Source: Planctomycetota bacterium (GTDB taxonomy: Bacteria > Planctomycetota > Phycisphaerae > Sedimentisphaerales > Anaerohalosphaeraceae). From it: a stretch of DNA of 18,187 nt. A program made the translations under genes and the position numbers. The DNA is taken from the NCBI GenBank assembly GCA_030637065.1, contig DAOVVQ010000041.1, positions 1 through 18,187 of the forward strand, read 5' to 3'. This document shows, piece after piece, positions 6,865-15,429 of this stretch (position 1 is its first letter; each line of letters begins with the position of its first letter). Under the pieces are notes generated by a model that saw nothing but the letters and a program-made list of their open reading frames with translations, made no database searches and was not told the origin of the DNA.

Positions 6865-9800
6865 TTAATTTCCGTAAGAGACAATCTCTCCGTTAATCAG
6901 AGAGATATAGATCCGTCCGTTTGCCGCAGCCATGCCGTCGAAAACCGGCTGGGATGCTATCTTTATCTGCGAAAGCGATCTGCCGCTGTCCGTATCGAAC
7001 GCCGCAAGCATCGATGGGGCCGCCTCGTCGTCGAAATATATCTCGTCGGCAGGCTCGGGCCCGGCAACGAACAATATATCGGCTGCCTTGACCATCGCCC
7101 GCCCGCAAACGTCGATATCATGCGACCAGTGCGTCACCACCTTGTCCGGCGTCATATATTTCACCACCGCGTCGTTGTTATTATTAAGCCGCTTATCCAC
7201 CTTCTCCACCCGCTTGTCGGCACAGAAGAGTATATGTGACCCGCGCTCCGGGTTGAACTCGTAGCCGTATACCACCGGCCCATCGTGCGAAAGGATCCTG
7301 CCGCTCGGACGATACCTGCCGGCGATCGCCCACCCGCTCGCCCTTCCGAACGCCCGCTCGCCCCATATCCAGTACGTCCGGTGCCACCACGTACCGTCAA
7401 GCAGCCCCGCCGAACTGTACAGATGCGGCATATAAATACCCCTCTGTTCCGCCCCGTCGGCATCGAGCATCACATCCCGAAGGAATATATTGCCCTTCTC
7501 GACGGTCAGGATATCCGGCAGCATCCCCGGAAGCTCGACATCTTCAAGCAGATGATCCGGCTGTTTGCCCGTCCCGGGGTCGCGGCTGTAGAATTGATTC
7601 CTGCCAAGCTCCCTGCCCGTCTTCGGATCAAGCCGAAAGAGCGTAATGCCGCCGTCAAGATACGACGTCCGCCCAGCCGTACAGTACACCTGGCCGTTAT
7701 AAATGAGCACACTGCCGATAACAGGCCACACCGACTCGACTTGGCCGAAGACAACCGTCCGCCTGTCCGCTGGAGCCCCGCGAAAACGCCACGCCAACCG
7801 TCCGTCCGAAAGCCCGACGCAGTAAACATAACCGTCATACGACCCGAAGATCGCCATACCCTCATAGAGTGCCGGCGGAGAATCGATCCGCCCGCCCGTC
7901 ATATATTCCCAGACGACCCTGCCGCTTTTGGTGTCTATGGCGGCGACAGAGTGGCTGTCGCAACGTGCGACGACCAGACGATCGCCGGAAATAACCGGGC
8001 TGGTCAACTTGCCCCCGAGCCTGGCCTTCCAGCGGAGTTTAAGATCGGTCGAAACCGCCGTCTTGGTATAACCGCTTCGAGCCGGGTCATACCGGAGCAT
8101 CGGCCAACCTTGGGAATTTTCTATTTTCGATTTACTATTTACTATTTTGTTGTACGCTGGGCCTTTTTCGAGTCTGTTTGTTTCATTGACTGCAACTTCA
8201 CCGGACCCTCTCTTTGGCGCCAAAGCCAGGAAACCGTTTAGCTTGGACTGAATATAGCACCCGCAGGAATGGCCCGGCAGATACAGCAGACCGTTGGCTG
8301 GCATGACACCATACTGACACGACCCGCGTATCCAGTAATGCCGCTGGAAGTCCTCGCCGGTCAGGTCGACAAATTCGACACCCGTTCGCCCCAAGAGCAA
8401 AAAGTTGTCCGTCGCCCTGTCGCGATAACACCGATGATGGTGCGCCGTTTCATAGACCTCGGCGGTATCGATCCTGCGTTTGACCTTGCCCGTCACAGGG
8501 TCGCGGCCCTCCACAACATCCGTCTCACTCATACCGGGGACGGCACTTACCCAAACCAGCCCGTCGGCAACGAACAGGTCCGGCGGCGAACTGTATCCAA
8601 ACGCCGCATCGCACCGCCAAAGCTCCCTGCCGTCACTCACCCTGAAAGCGATAAGCTCACCGCCCTCGGCAGAGCCGGGCGAAGCGGTAACCGTCCACGT
8701 GATCGACGAAGACCCGTCACCAGAAGCATCCCCCCTTCTTGCATCCTTTGTTTTGGCTTTGTCGCTGCCGTGCTTTCCCTCCGCGGACAAAATCACACCT
8801 TTGTAAACAACAAGCGTCGGAGCCGACCACGCCAGCCGATCATGCTCTACCGGGCGAGGGGCCTTCCAGATAGCCTTGCCCGTTCGCCGATCGAGACAAA
8901 CCAGATTGTCAGCCCCATGAAAGAACACCTTGCCACCATCAACACACAGTGTCGTCGGAAGCATCTGCCGGGTATCTAAATCATCCTTCGCCCAAAGCTC
9001 TCTACCGCTTGCCGCGTCAATGGCGATAATGCGTTTCTCTTCGATCGGCGGGCTAAACGATGCTACATCCAGAGCCTCCTCATACGCTTTCGAGTCGATC
9101 TCACCGGCGACGAGATAGAGCACCCCATCCGAATAGATGATCTCATGCGTCCCCTCCGTGCCCTTGTAAACACGGACAACATCACCCGAAGCTGCATCCA
9201 ATGCCATCGCCGCCTTGCCGTATCCCGGCGTAACATAGACCCTGTCATCGACGGCAACGAGCCTGCGGGGAAGCTCCGTCGGCCCGCTGCGAAATTTGCG
9301 AAGGTGCCCTTCCCACGGACCGATCGGCTTTTTCCACAGGACCACCCCGTTATATGCGTCCCTTGCAACCAGTCGCCACAGGGAAGGATATTGAACCGAA
9401 TGCGTGACAGCCTCATCGACAATGCTGAATATCCGCCCGCCTGAGCTGACTACCGCACTGTAAGAATTGAGATGGTTATGATTCCGCGTCCACTTCGGCA
9501 GCCCGGCCCACTGCAAATGGTACGGAAGCGAAACCGCCTCATCATGAGAGACGGCGTTATTACTCGGATCGTGCAGATAGTGCGTCCACTCGTCCGTCCC
9601 AGCCGAGGCGGGCTTAACGAGCTTCGACCACCTGCCTGCCCCGCCGACCATCGCAACGCCGCCGGGGACAAGCACACGCATCACCTCATCTCTCGACACG
9701 GCACCGAGACTGCCAGCAACGATAAGATTCACCACATTGTCGATATACGGAAGGCCCCTGCCGTCAAAGCTGTCAATGCTGACCTTGCCGTAATCACCGG

Positions 9801-10044
9801 CCTCCTTGATAAGCTGCCGCGCCCTTTGCACGTTGCCTGCATCAGTATCCAGACCATGCACAATAAAACCATCGCCGGCCCGCAGCCCGTTCGTCAGCCT
9901 CCCATCACCACAGCCGATATGAACGACCAATCCGCCCTGAACACCGCTCTTTTCAATAACTTCGCTGCCCCAAGTTTCGGCTATCGCCAAAGCACAAACC
10001 ACCAGAGACGCCAATAACATCCTCTTACAATCACGTTTGTCCAT
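6865..10044 (-). CDS. Exported methyltransferase-like/double PQQ beta-propeller protein, paralog B
   Basis: This is a complete 1059-residue paralog. The ATG at 10042-10044 follows a GAGGAAG ribosome site (10052-10058) that overlaps the GH95 stop codon, suggesting translational coupling. Residues 7-26 form the signal peptide. GVQGGLVVHIGCGDGRLT (34-51) is motif I, and VVNLIVAGSLG and VMRVLVPGGVAMVGG continue the methyltransferase-like fold. EWTHYLHDPSNNAVSHD (152-168) leads into propeller 1. A low-complexity Lys/Asp/Ser/Gly insertion (around EGKHGSDKAKTKDARRGDAS) is absent from C and D. HHHRCYR begins at residue 535 with the family's Cys spacing. The linker at about 632-641 is heptamer-encoded; propeller 2 starts at WPMLRYDPARSGYT. 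In its second propeller it is the closest of the set to A (both have an ELPG[MI][LS]PD element). Its function is unknown. Confidence 0.9.
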   Translation of the reverse strand: MDKRDCKRMLLASLVVCALAIAETWGSEVIEKSGVQGGLVVHIGCGDGRLTNGLRAGDGFIVHGLDTDAGNVQRARQLIKEAGDYGKVSIDSFDGRGLPYIDNVVNLIVAGSLGAVSRDEVMRVLVPGGVAMVGGAGRWSKLVKPASAGTDEWTHYLHDPSNNAVSHDEAVSLPYHLQWAGLPKWTRNHNHLNSYSAVVSSGGRIFSIVDEAVTHSVQYPSLWRLVARDAYNGVVLWKKPIGPWEGHLRKFRSGPTELPRRLVAVDDRVYVTPGYGKAAMALDAASGDVVRVYKGTEGTHEIIYSDGVLYLVAGEIDSKAYEEALDVASFSPPIEEKRIIAIDAASGRELWAKDDLDTRQMLPTTLCVDGGKVFFHGADNLVCLDRRTGKAIWKAPRPVEHDRLAWSAPTLVVYKGVILSAEGKHGSDKAKTKDARRGDASGDGSSSITWTVTASPGSAEGGELIAFRVSDGRELWRCDAAFGYSSPPDLFVADGLVWVSAVPGMSETDVVEGRDPVTGKVKRRIDTAEVYETAHHHRCYRDRATDNFLLLGRTGVEFVDLTGEDFQRHYWIRGSCQYGVMPANGLLYLPGHSCGCYIQSKLNGFLALAPKRGSGEVAVNETNRLEKGPAYNKIVNSKSKIENSQGWPMLRYDPARSGYTKTAVSTDLKLRWKARLGGKLTSPVISGDRLVVARCDSHSVAAIDTKSGRVVWEYMTGGRIDSPPALYEGMAIFGSYDGYVYCVGLSDGRLAWRFRGAPADRRTVVFGQVESVWPVIGSVLIYNGQVYCTAGRTSYLDGGITLFRLDPKTGRELGRNQFYSRDPGTGKQPDHLLEDVELPGMLPDILTVEKGNIFLRDVMLDADGAEQRGIYMPHLYSSAGLLDGTWWHRTYWIWGERAFGRASGWAIAGRYRPSGRILSHDGPVVYGYEFNPERGSHILFCADKRVEKVDKRLNNNNDAVVKYMTPDKVVTHWSHDIDVCGRAMVKAADILFVAGPEPADEIYFDDEAAPSMLAAFDTDSGRSLSQIKIASQPVFDGMAAANGRIYISLINGEIVSYGN
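8120..8147 (-). repeat. In-frame heptanucleotide tandem repeat, paralog B linker
   Basis: Four 7-nt units read on plus as TCTATTT, TCGATTT, ACTATTT, ACTATTT. They encode the KIVNSKSKIEN linker between the two propellers, at the same place as in C and D. The last three units match the last three of paralog C exactly. Confidence 0.9.
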
Positions 10045-10056
10045 AGCTTTACTTCC

Positions 10057-12537
10057 TCATCTCTCTTTCTGTCGTAAACGAGTATCCAGCTCATACTGCC
10101 TGCCAGCCTCGGTCTCAAAAGTAACGCTCTTTTGGCCGTATAAAACAGTAACCCGACGACCAGGCCCCGACCTGATCTGCGCCCCCGTCAGCCGCCCATT
10201 ATCCCACTCAATATCAACCTCAAAACCGCCGCGGGCGCGTAAACCTCTCACGCTTCCTCTCGGCCATGCGTCAGGCAATGCCGGCAATAACTCGATGTGT
10301 CCCTCGTGGGATTGCAGCAGCATCTCGGCAAGTCCGGCTGTGCCGCCAAAATTAGCGTCGATCTGGAACTTTCCGTTGAAAAGATTGTTGCTCGACTGGC
10401 CAACAAGCTGCTCCAGATGGTCGCAGGCCGCCTCGCCATCCCTTAGCCGGGCGAAAAAACTCACCACCCATGCGAGACTCCAACCGACACCGCGATAGCC
10501 GGAGGCTATGCGACCGTCCACGGATTTCCTCGCCGCACGATACAATTCAGGCGTTTTCTCTTCGGTGATCTGGCGTCCCGGATGAAGACCGAACAAATGC
10601 GACATGTGCCGATGGCCGGGATCCTCTTCATGAAAATCCTGGGCCCATTCCATGATCCTGCCGTCTTTACCGACCCCAACAGGCGCAAGCCGCGACAAGG
10701 CCTTTTCAAGTTTACCGCGGAACTGCCTGTCAATACCAAGAATATCGCTTGCCTCAATGCAGTTCGTAAAAAGGTCATATATGATCATGTGGTCCATCGT
10801 CGGACCCATCGAGAGATTGCCATACTGCTTGTGATCGGCTGTGATGAATTTATTTTCCGGCGACGTCGAAGGCCCCGATACCAGGTAACCTGTTCGCGGA
10901 TGCTCCGTCAACCAATCCAGAAAAAATATCGCCGCCTCCTTCATGGCAGGATATGCGCGATCGGCGAGAAACTCACGATCGCCGCTGAACTGATAACGTT
11001 CCCAAAGATGCTGACAGCACCACGCCCCGCCCATCGGCCACATTCCGTATTGAGGCAAACCGATAATGTCCGTAAACCACCAGGCATCGGTCGTATGATG
11101 AGCAACCCAGCCGCGACAGTTATAAGTATCCCGAGCCGTTATCCGCCCCCTCGGACGAAGCGCGTCGATCAGATCGAACATGGGCTCGTGACATTCCGAA
11201 AGGTTGCAAACTTCCGCGGGCCAGTAGTTCATTTGCAAATTTATATTGATATGAAAATCCGCGTTCCACGGAGGCGTCAGTCCGCCTTCCCATATCCCCT
11301 GCAAATTCGCGGGCATAGTGCCCGGACGAGACGACGCCATAAGCAGATAACGCCCAAGCTGGAAATACAACGCCAAAAGCTGCGGGTCATCGCCCCCGGC
11401 TTTGAGACCGTCGCGCCGTTTGTCCGTGGGAAGGGCCGCAGCCTCAGTCTTGCCCAGATCCAGGTCTACACGGCGAAATAAAGCCCGATGGTCTCGCAAA
11501 TGGCTCTTTCGCAGCACTATATACTTTTTCGCCTCAGTCGCTTTAAGCTGGTCCCTGCATATCTTCCTGGGCTCTTCGCCGCGGTAATCCGTACCAGCCG
11601 TCAAAATAACCAGCACCGAATCGGCATTCTTAACCCGCAGACCGCTTCCATCCCGGCTGCACTTACCGCCCTCCGGAACCACCCGAAGCTGCGCGGCAAA
11701 TCGAACCCCGTTTCCGCCATCGACATGGCCCGTCATGACAAGCCGGTCATCACCTTCAGCAACGATCTCAGCATCGCGCGACCTTGTCATCGAAAGCCTG
11801 AAAGACAGTGCGCCGGGTTTATCGGCTGTTAGCCGCATGATCACCGCCTGGTCCGGTGTACTGGCGAAGACCTCACGGCGATAGGCGACATCTCCAACCG
11901 TATATGATACGGCAGCGATACCCTCGTCCAGGTCCAACTGTCGCTGGTATTGCGTAACGGCTGCACCCGCGTATTCGAAATCAAATTCCAGGTCCCCCAG
12001 GGCCTGATACGTATGCACACCGCGATTCAGGCGAAGCCCCATGATCTTTTCATAGACCAGTTTCTGGCCTTGCTCATATTTCCCATCGAACAAAAGTTTC
12101 CGGGCCTCGCCCAGATGCTCCGCCGCCCCCGGCCTGGCCCGCTCTATAGGTTTTCCGCTCCACAGCGTATCTTCGTTTAGTTGAATGATCTCCCGCTTTA
12201 CGCCGCCAAAAACCATCGCCCCCAACCGGCCATTGCCCAGGGGCAGCGATTCGGTCCAATAGGAGGCCGGCTCCTGATACCACAGCACATATTTGCCCGT
12301 CGGCGCACCTGCCTTATGAGAAAACTTCAGCTCCCCCGCAGGATCCAGAAACCGCTTTGTAGCGGCCTTCTCCAGCTTGCCGGAAACCCCTTTCCGGGTT
12401 GACGCAACAGCCCTGCCATCAGCCGCGATCCGCGCCCGTATCGCCCGCTCAGCGTCAGAAATCGCATCCTCCCCAACAGCCGCACCAGCGCAGAGCGTCC
12501 AAACAACAACTCCGACCAAAGATAAGAGCATCCTCAT
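10057..12537 (-). CDS. Glycoside hydrolase family 95 (alpha-L-fucosidase / alpha-L-galactosidase type)
   Basis: This is an 826-residue exported GH95 enzyme, close to the family's usual length. Family members hydrolyse terminal alpha-1,2-L-fucose, and some act on alpha-L-galactose. The signal peptide is about residues 3-22. A roughly 60-residue charged segment precedes the N-terminal beta domain, which has WYQEPASYWTESLPLGNGRL (86-105) and NEDTLWSGKP (121-130). The (alpha/alpha)6 barrel carries WNADFHININLQMNYWP (424-440; the family's substrate-binding Asn pair is probably N431/N433), GPSTSPENKF (555-564; E561 is the likely general acid), EEDPGHRHMSHLFGLHPG and FQIDANFGG (D727, probable catalytic Asp). 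All these motifs are intact. It starts 25 bp after the upstream sulfatase, with GAGGG as ribosome site, and stops 12 bp before paralog B. Next to two sulfatases, a sulfated fucose-containing glycan is the likely target. Confidence 0.93.
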   Translation of the reverse strand: MRMLLSLVGVVVWTLCAGAAVGEDAISDAERAIRARIAADGRAVASTRKGVSGKLEKAATKRFLDPAGELKFSHKAGAPTGKYVLWYQEPASYWTESLPLGNGRLGAMVFGGVKREIIQLNEDTLWSGKPIERARPGAAEHLGEARKLLFDGKYEQGQKLVYEKIMGLRLNRGVHTYQALGDLEFDFEYAGAAVTQYQRQLDLDEGIAAVSYTVGDVAYRREVFASTPDQAVIMRLTADKPGALSFRLSMTRSRDAEIVAEGDDRLVMTGHVDGGNGVRFAAQLRVVPEGGKCSRDGSGLRVKNADSVLVILTAGTDYRGEEPRKICRDQLKATEAKKYIVLRKSHLRDHRALFRRVDLDLGKTEAAALPTDKRRDGLKAGGDDPQLLALYFQLGRYLLMASSRPGTMPANLQGIWEGGLTPPWNADFHININLQMNYWPAEVCNLSECHEPMFDLIDALRPRGRITARDTYNCRGWVAHHTTDAWWFTDIIGLPQYGMWPMGGAWCCQHLWERYQFSGDREFLADRAYPAMKEAAIFFLDWLTEHPRTGYLVSGPSTSPENKFITADHKQYGNLSMGPTMDHMIIYDLFTNCIEASDILGIDRQFRGKLEKALSRLAPVGVGKDGRIMEWAQDFHEEDPGHRHMSHLFGLHPGRQITEEKTPELYRAARKSVDGRIASGYRGVGWSLAWVVSFFARLRDGEAACDHLEQLVGQSSNNLFNGKFQIDANFGGTAGLAEMLLQSHEGHIELLPALPDAWPRGSVRGLRARGGFEVDIEWDNGRLTGAQIRSGPGRRVTVLYGQKSVTFETEAGRQYELDTRLRQKER

Positions 12538-12562
12538 CTACATACCCTCGCTGCCAACAGTC

Positions 12563-14047
12563 TCATTTTGTATTTCTCCCACTGTTGATAAAGCTGCCTT
12601 GCCTTTCATAGCCCGGATAGTCGCCGTGCTCATAGCTGTGACGCGCCGACTCGATCCAGTCAAGCAACTGCTTCTTCATTCGCCCAGCCAGATCCGGGTG
12701 TCTCGAAAGAATATTTGACTTTTCGCCCGGATCGTCATGCAGGTGATACAACGCATCGGCGCCGGCATGAGTTAAGTTTGTGCAGAATTTATAATCGCCG
12801 TCAATCCACGTCGCATCAGGAGAGTCTTTCCTCAACTTTGAAGCAAACGGAATCGGTTTGGTTCTCTTAAAGGGTCCACCCCGCAACAGGGCGAGGATGC
12901 TTGTACCGTCGATCGGGCGGCTATCCGGCATGGAATAACCTAAAAGCGCCGCAACAGTCGGCAGATAGTCTAACGTACACGCGGCAGTATCCACAGTACG
13001 GCCAGGCTCAATAACATCAGGCCAAATGGCAACCGCCGGAACACACACGCCGCCGTTATACAGGTAACGCTTGCGCCCGCGAAAATTGCCGGCACTGCCG
13101 TAATAGGCTCCGCCATAAGGATTATAATCCGGTTCCGGCGTCCCCGTGCCTTCCGGGCCGTTGTCGGAACAGAAGAATATCAGCGTGTTGTCGGCTGTCC
13201 CGAGTTTATCAAGCTCGGCCCGCAATCGCCCAACCTGCCGGTCGATCGCAGTTATCGCGCCTAAGTAGTGCTGCCTGCCGAGAGGCTGGTCGGGGTACAA
13301 ATCACGAAGTTTTTTACCTGCACGGACCGGCGAATGCGGACCATAGAACCACACCGTAGCCATGAACGGCTTGCCGTCTGCAACCGCATCTTTGGCAAAC
13401 GAGATCGCACGATCCATGATGATCTTTTCAGAAGAACCCTTCCAATCGCCCTTGACCTCCTCGCCGTTCGACCAGAACCTACAGCTATGCTTTGGTATAC
13501 GCAGGTCCGTGTAATCCAGCGGGTCCCACGTAGCAATATTCGTTTCCGTCGTAAAAGTCGTATCGTAACCTCGCTCCCACGGCGGCGAGTAACCCTCAGC
13601 GGCTCGCGCGCCTCGAACCTGCGACCTGTCAGCATCCCGCGTCATCGTCCCAAGGTGCCACTTGCCAAAGTGGCCCGTAGTATAGCCCATGGATTTGCAT
13701 ATCTTCGCGATGGTGATCTCACCTGCGGGCAGCTTACCGACATTGACATTGATCATACCGAAACGCATGCAGTGCCGCCCCGTCTGCACGCACGCCCGCG
13801 TCGGCGAACAGACCGGACCAACCGAATAGAACCGCGTAAACCGAATGCCGTCGGCTGCCATGCGATCCAGGTTCGGCGTCTTGATCAAACTGTTACCGTT
13901 AAAACCAACATCTCCGAAACCAAGATCGTCGGCCATAAGGAAGATAATGTTGGGCCGGACATCCCCCCTGGCGCCAAATACCGCCAATGCGCAGATCCAG
14001 AACGCCACCCAACACAACCTGTTCGGTATGTTCATATTCTGTCTCAA
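12563..14047 (-). CDS. Exported S1-family sulfatase (arylsulfatase type)
   Basis: This sulfatase of 494 residues (490 from the alternative ATG) hydrolyses sulfate esters; its exact substrate is unknown. It has a signal peptide (about NRLCWVAFWICALAVFGARG). Metal ligands are expected at D40/D41 (LMADDLGFGD). The activation motif C80-S-P-T-R-A-C-V-Q-T-G-R would have Cys80 converted to formylglycine. K129/H131 (FGKWHLG), H238 (GPHSP), D295/N296 (CSDNGPEG) and K326 (FRGRKRY) complete the usual active site. The start is ambiguous: TTG at 14045-14047 has AAGGT 7 nt upstream, while ATG at 14033-14035 gives a cleaner signal peptide but a weaker site. It sits between the oxidoreductase (gap 17 or 29 bp) and GH95 (gap 25 bp). 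No formylglycine-generating enzyme or anaerobic maturase is encoded in the window. Confidence 0.93.
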   Translation of the reverse strand: MRQNMNIPNRLCWVAFWICALAVFGARGDVRPNIIFLMADDLGFGDVGFNGNSLIKTPNLDRMAADGIRFTRFYSVGPVCSPTRACVQTGRHCMRFGMINVNVGKLPAGEITIAKICKSMGYTTGHFGKWHLGTMTRDADRSQVRGARAAEGYSPPWERGYDTTFTTETNIATWDPLDYTDLRIPKHSCRFWSNGEEVKGDWKGSSEKIIMDRAISFAKDAVADGKPFMATVWFYGPHSPVRAGKKLRDLYPDQPLGRQHYLGAITAIDRQVGRLRAELDKLGTADNTLIFFCSDNGPEGTGTPEPDYNPYGGAYYGSAGNFRGRKRYLYNGGVCVPAVAIWPDVIEPGRTVDTAACTLDYLPTVAALLGYSMPDSRPIDGTSILALLRGGPFKRTKPIPFASKLRKDSPDATWIDGDYKFCTNLTHAGADALYHLHDDPGEKSNILSRHPDLAGRMKKQLLDWIESARHSYEHGDYPGYERQGSFINSGRNTK

Positions 14048-14054
14048 TTCAGCT

Positions 14055-14059
14055 ACCTT
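14055..14059 (-). promoter_or_regulatory. Ribosome binding site bearing on the TTG/ATG start of the sulfatase
   Basis: AAGGT on the minus strand is 7 nt from TTG (14045-14047) but 19 nt from the in-frame ATG (14033-14035). It therefore favours the TTG start, although ATG with a weak GAG-rich site cannot be excluded. Confidence 0.5.
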
Positions 14060-14064
14060 GTCAT

Positions 14065-15369
14065 TTAGACGATCTCTTCGGTCACCGGGTCCCAGCGGAC
14101 CTGGCGTTTGCGGTGGTACGACTCGACACTCATCAGCAGCGACGCCACTTCGATAAACGCCTGGTCTACGTCACAGCGGGGCTTTTCGCCCGTCCGCACA
14201 CACTCTAAAAAATTCTCCATGTGATTCGTCCACCGCTCACCCTTGCTCGGGTCATAGCGATAGACCGGCTCGGGTTTCCGGCTGCCAAGGTCCCACACCA
14301 GCTTCCACGCCGGGCCGTCCTCGTGAACCACAAACCTGCTCGCCGACTGACCGATCTTGTCAAACACCAGCCGGCCATCTTTCCCACAAAACTCCGGCGT
14401 CTGATCCCGCTTGGAATTTTGAACGCCCTCAAACATGAGCGTACAACCCTGCTTTTCGTACTGGTACGTCGAGATCCACGTATCCGGAACCTGACGGTCG
14501 TCCTTCAAAAACGCATTCAAGCCGGCGGTCATGCACGTATCGGGAATACCGTATTTCAGCACCGACTGGACATAGTCAAATTCGTGACTCAACAGATCGC
14601 CCGCCTGACCCGTTCCATAAGGCCAATAGCACCGCCAGTGCCAGAAGTGTCGCTCGTTAAAATCCATCTTAGGCGTCCGCCCCAACCAACGCTCCCAGTC
14701 CAGGTCTTTAATCACCTGCTTCGGGTCCGGACGGTCATACACGCTATAGCCTCCGTACCATCGCCAGACGGGCTTGTCGACGGGATTATTGCCATATCGC
14801 CCGGTCTTAACCAACGTAACGGGCCCCAACTCGCCATCGCGGATCATCTTACCGGCCGCCGCAGAAGCCGGATGCTGGCGACCCTGATGGCCAAGCTGCA
14901 TGACGGTATTATTCTTCTTCACCGTCGAACGCATCCGCTTGGCGGCATCCAGAGATATCGTCCAGCCCTTCTCGCAGTAAACAGCCTTACCCGCATTGGA
15001 AGCGTCGATCGTCATCTGTTCGTGCCAATGGTCCGGCGTCGCGATTACCACCGCCTCGATCTCAGGGTCGCTAAGCAGGTCGCGATAATCCCTGTAAGTC
15101 TTAACGTCGTCATTGCCGGACGCCTCGACGCCCCGCCGCTCGTGCGGCTTGTACACATCGCAGACAGCCACCACCTTGGCGGTATCCGTCGCGCCGGTGT
15201 ACTGGATCAGTTTTCCTCCGCGCGTACCCGTGCCGATATGCCCGATGCGAACCGGATCGGAGGTCGGCTTGGCCCCTCGCAGCACCGCCGGCGCCGCCGT
15301 AAGAGCCGCTGCACAGGTCCCCGTAGTCTTGATAAACTGCCGACGTGTAACACTACTCGAATTATCCAT
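14065..15369 (-). CDS. Tat-exported Gfo/Idh/MocA family oxidoreductase
   Basis: This 434-residue protein has a twin-arginine signal (TRRQFIKTTG, residues 8-17), which would allow export of a folded, cofactor-loaded enzyme. The Rossmann motif GHIGTGTRGG (43-52) binds NAD(P), followed by VAVCD (67-71). TPDHWH (111-116) is typical of planctomycete members of this family. The EKP motif is altered to E133-K134-G135. DLLSHEFDYV supplies the C-terminal-domain His usually near the sugar. Family members oxidise, epimerise or (GH109-like) hydrolyse sugars by transient oxidation; the substrate here is unknown. It has a strong AAGGGAGGT ribosome site (15374-15382) 4 nt before ATG. It is the first gene after the 216-bp spacer, so transcription could re-initiate upstream of it, and it is followed closely by a sulfatase. 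Confidence 0.92.
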   Translation of the reverse strand: MDNSSSVTRRQFIKTTGTCAAALTAAPAVLRGAKPTSDPVRIGHIGTGTRGGKLIQYTGATDTAKVVAVCDVYKPHERRGVEASGNDDVKTYRDYRDLLSDPEIEAVVIATPDHWHEQMTIDASNAGKAVYCEKGWTISLDAAKRMRSTVKKNNTVMQLGHQGRQHPASAAAGKMIRDGELGPVTLVKTGRYGNNPVDKPVWRWYGGYSVYDRPDPKQVIKDLDWERWLGRTPKMDFNERHFWHWRCYWPYGTGQAGDLLSHEFDYVQSVLKYGIPDTCMTAGLNAFLKDDRQVPDTWISTYQYEKQGCTLMFEGVQNSKRDQTPEFCGKDGRLVFDKIGQSASRFVVHEDGPAWKLVWDLGSRKPEPVYRYDPSKGERWTNHMENFLECVRTGEKPRCDVDQAFIEVASLLMSVESYHRKRQVRWDPVTEEIV

Positions 15370-15429
15370 TTTTACCTCCCTTGCCTGGTTCTACCGTACA
15401 AGTTACGATTTCACATATAATGATAATTA
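15370..15429 (-). other. Leader of the Gfo/Idh gene (A/T-rich then ribosome site)
   Basis: Between the cloverleaf and the oxidoreductase start there is an A/T-rich stretch (15413-15430, ATAATTATCATTATATGTG on minus) and then the AAGGGAGGT ribosome site. TTATAT or TATCAT could serve as a -10 box, but no good -35 is visible at the right distance, so a promoter here is only a possibility. There is no T-run after the palindrome to make it a classical terminator. Confidence 0.3.

Noticed and set aside
1614..8147. CRISPR-like array
   Set aside because: The repeats are 7 nt long, contiguous, without spacers, and in the coding frame.
14221..15420. 399-codon plus-strand open frame opposite the oxidoreductase gene
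   Set aside because: It is rich in Arg, Pro and His in a way typical of antisense shadows in GC-rich coding DNA, has no recognisable domain, and lies opposite a well-supported gene. The same applies to the plus-strand frames at 5075-6127, 7285-8241 and 10582-11481.
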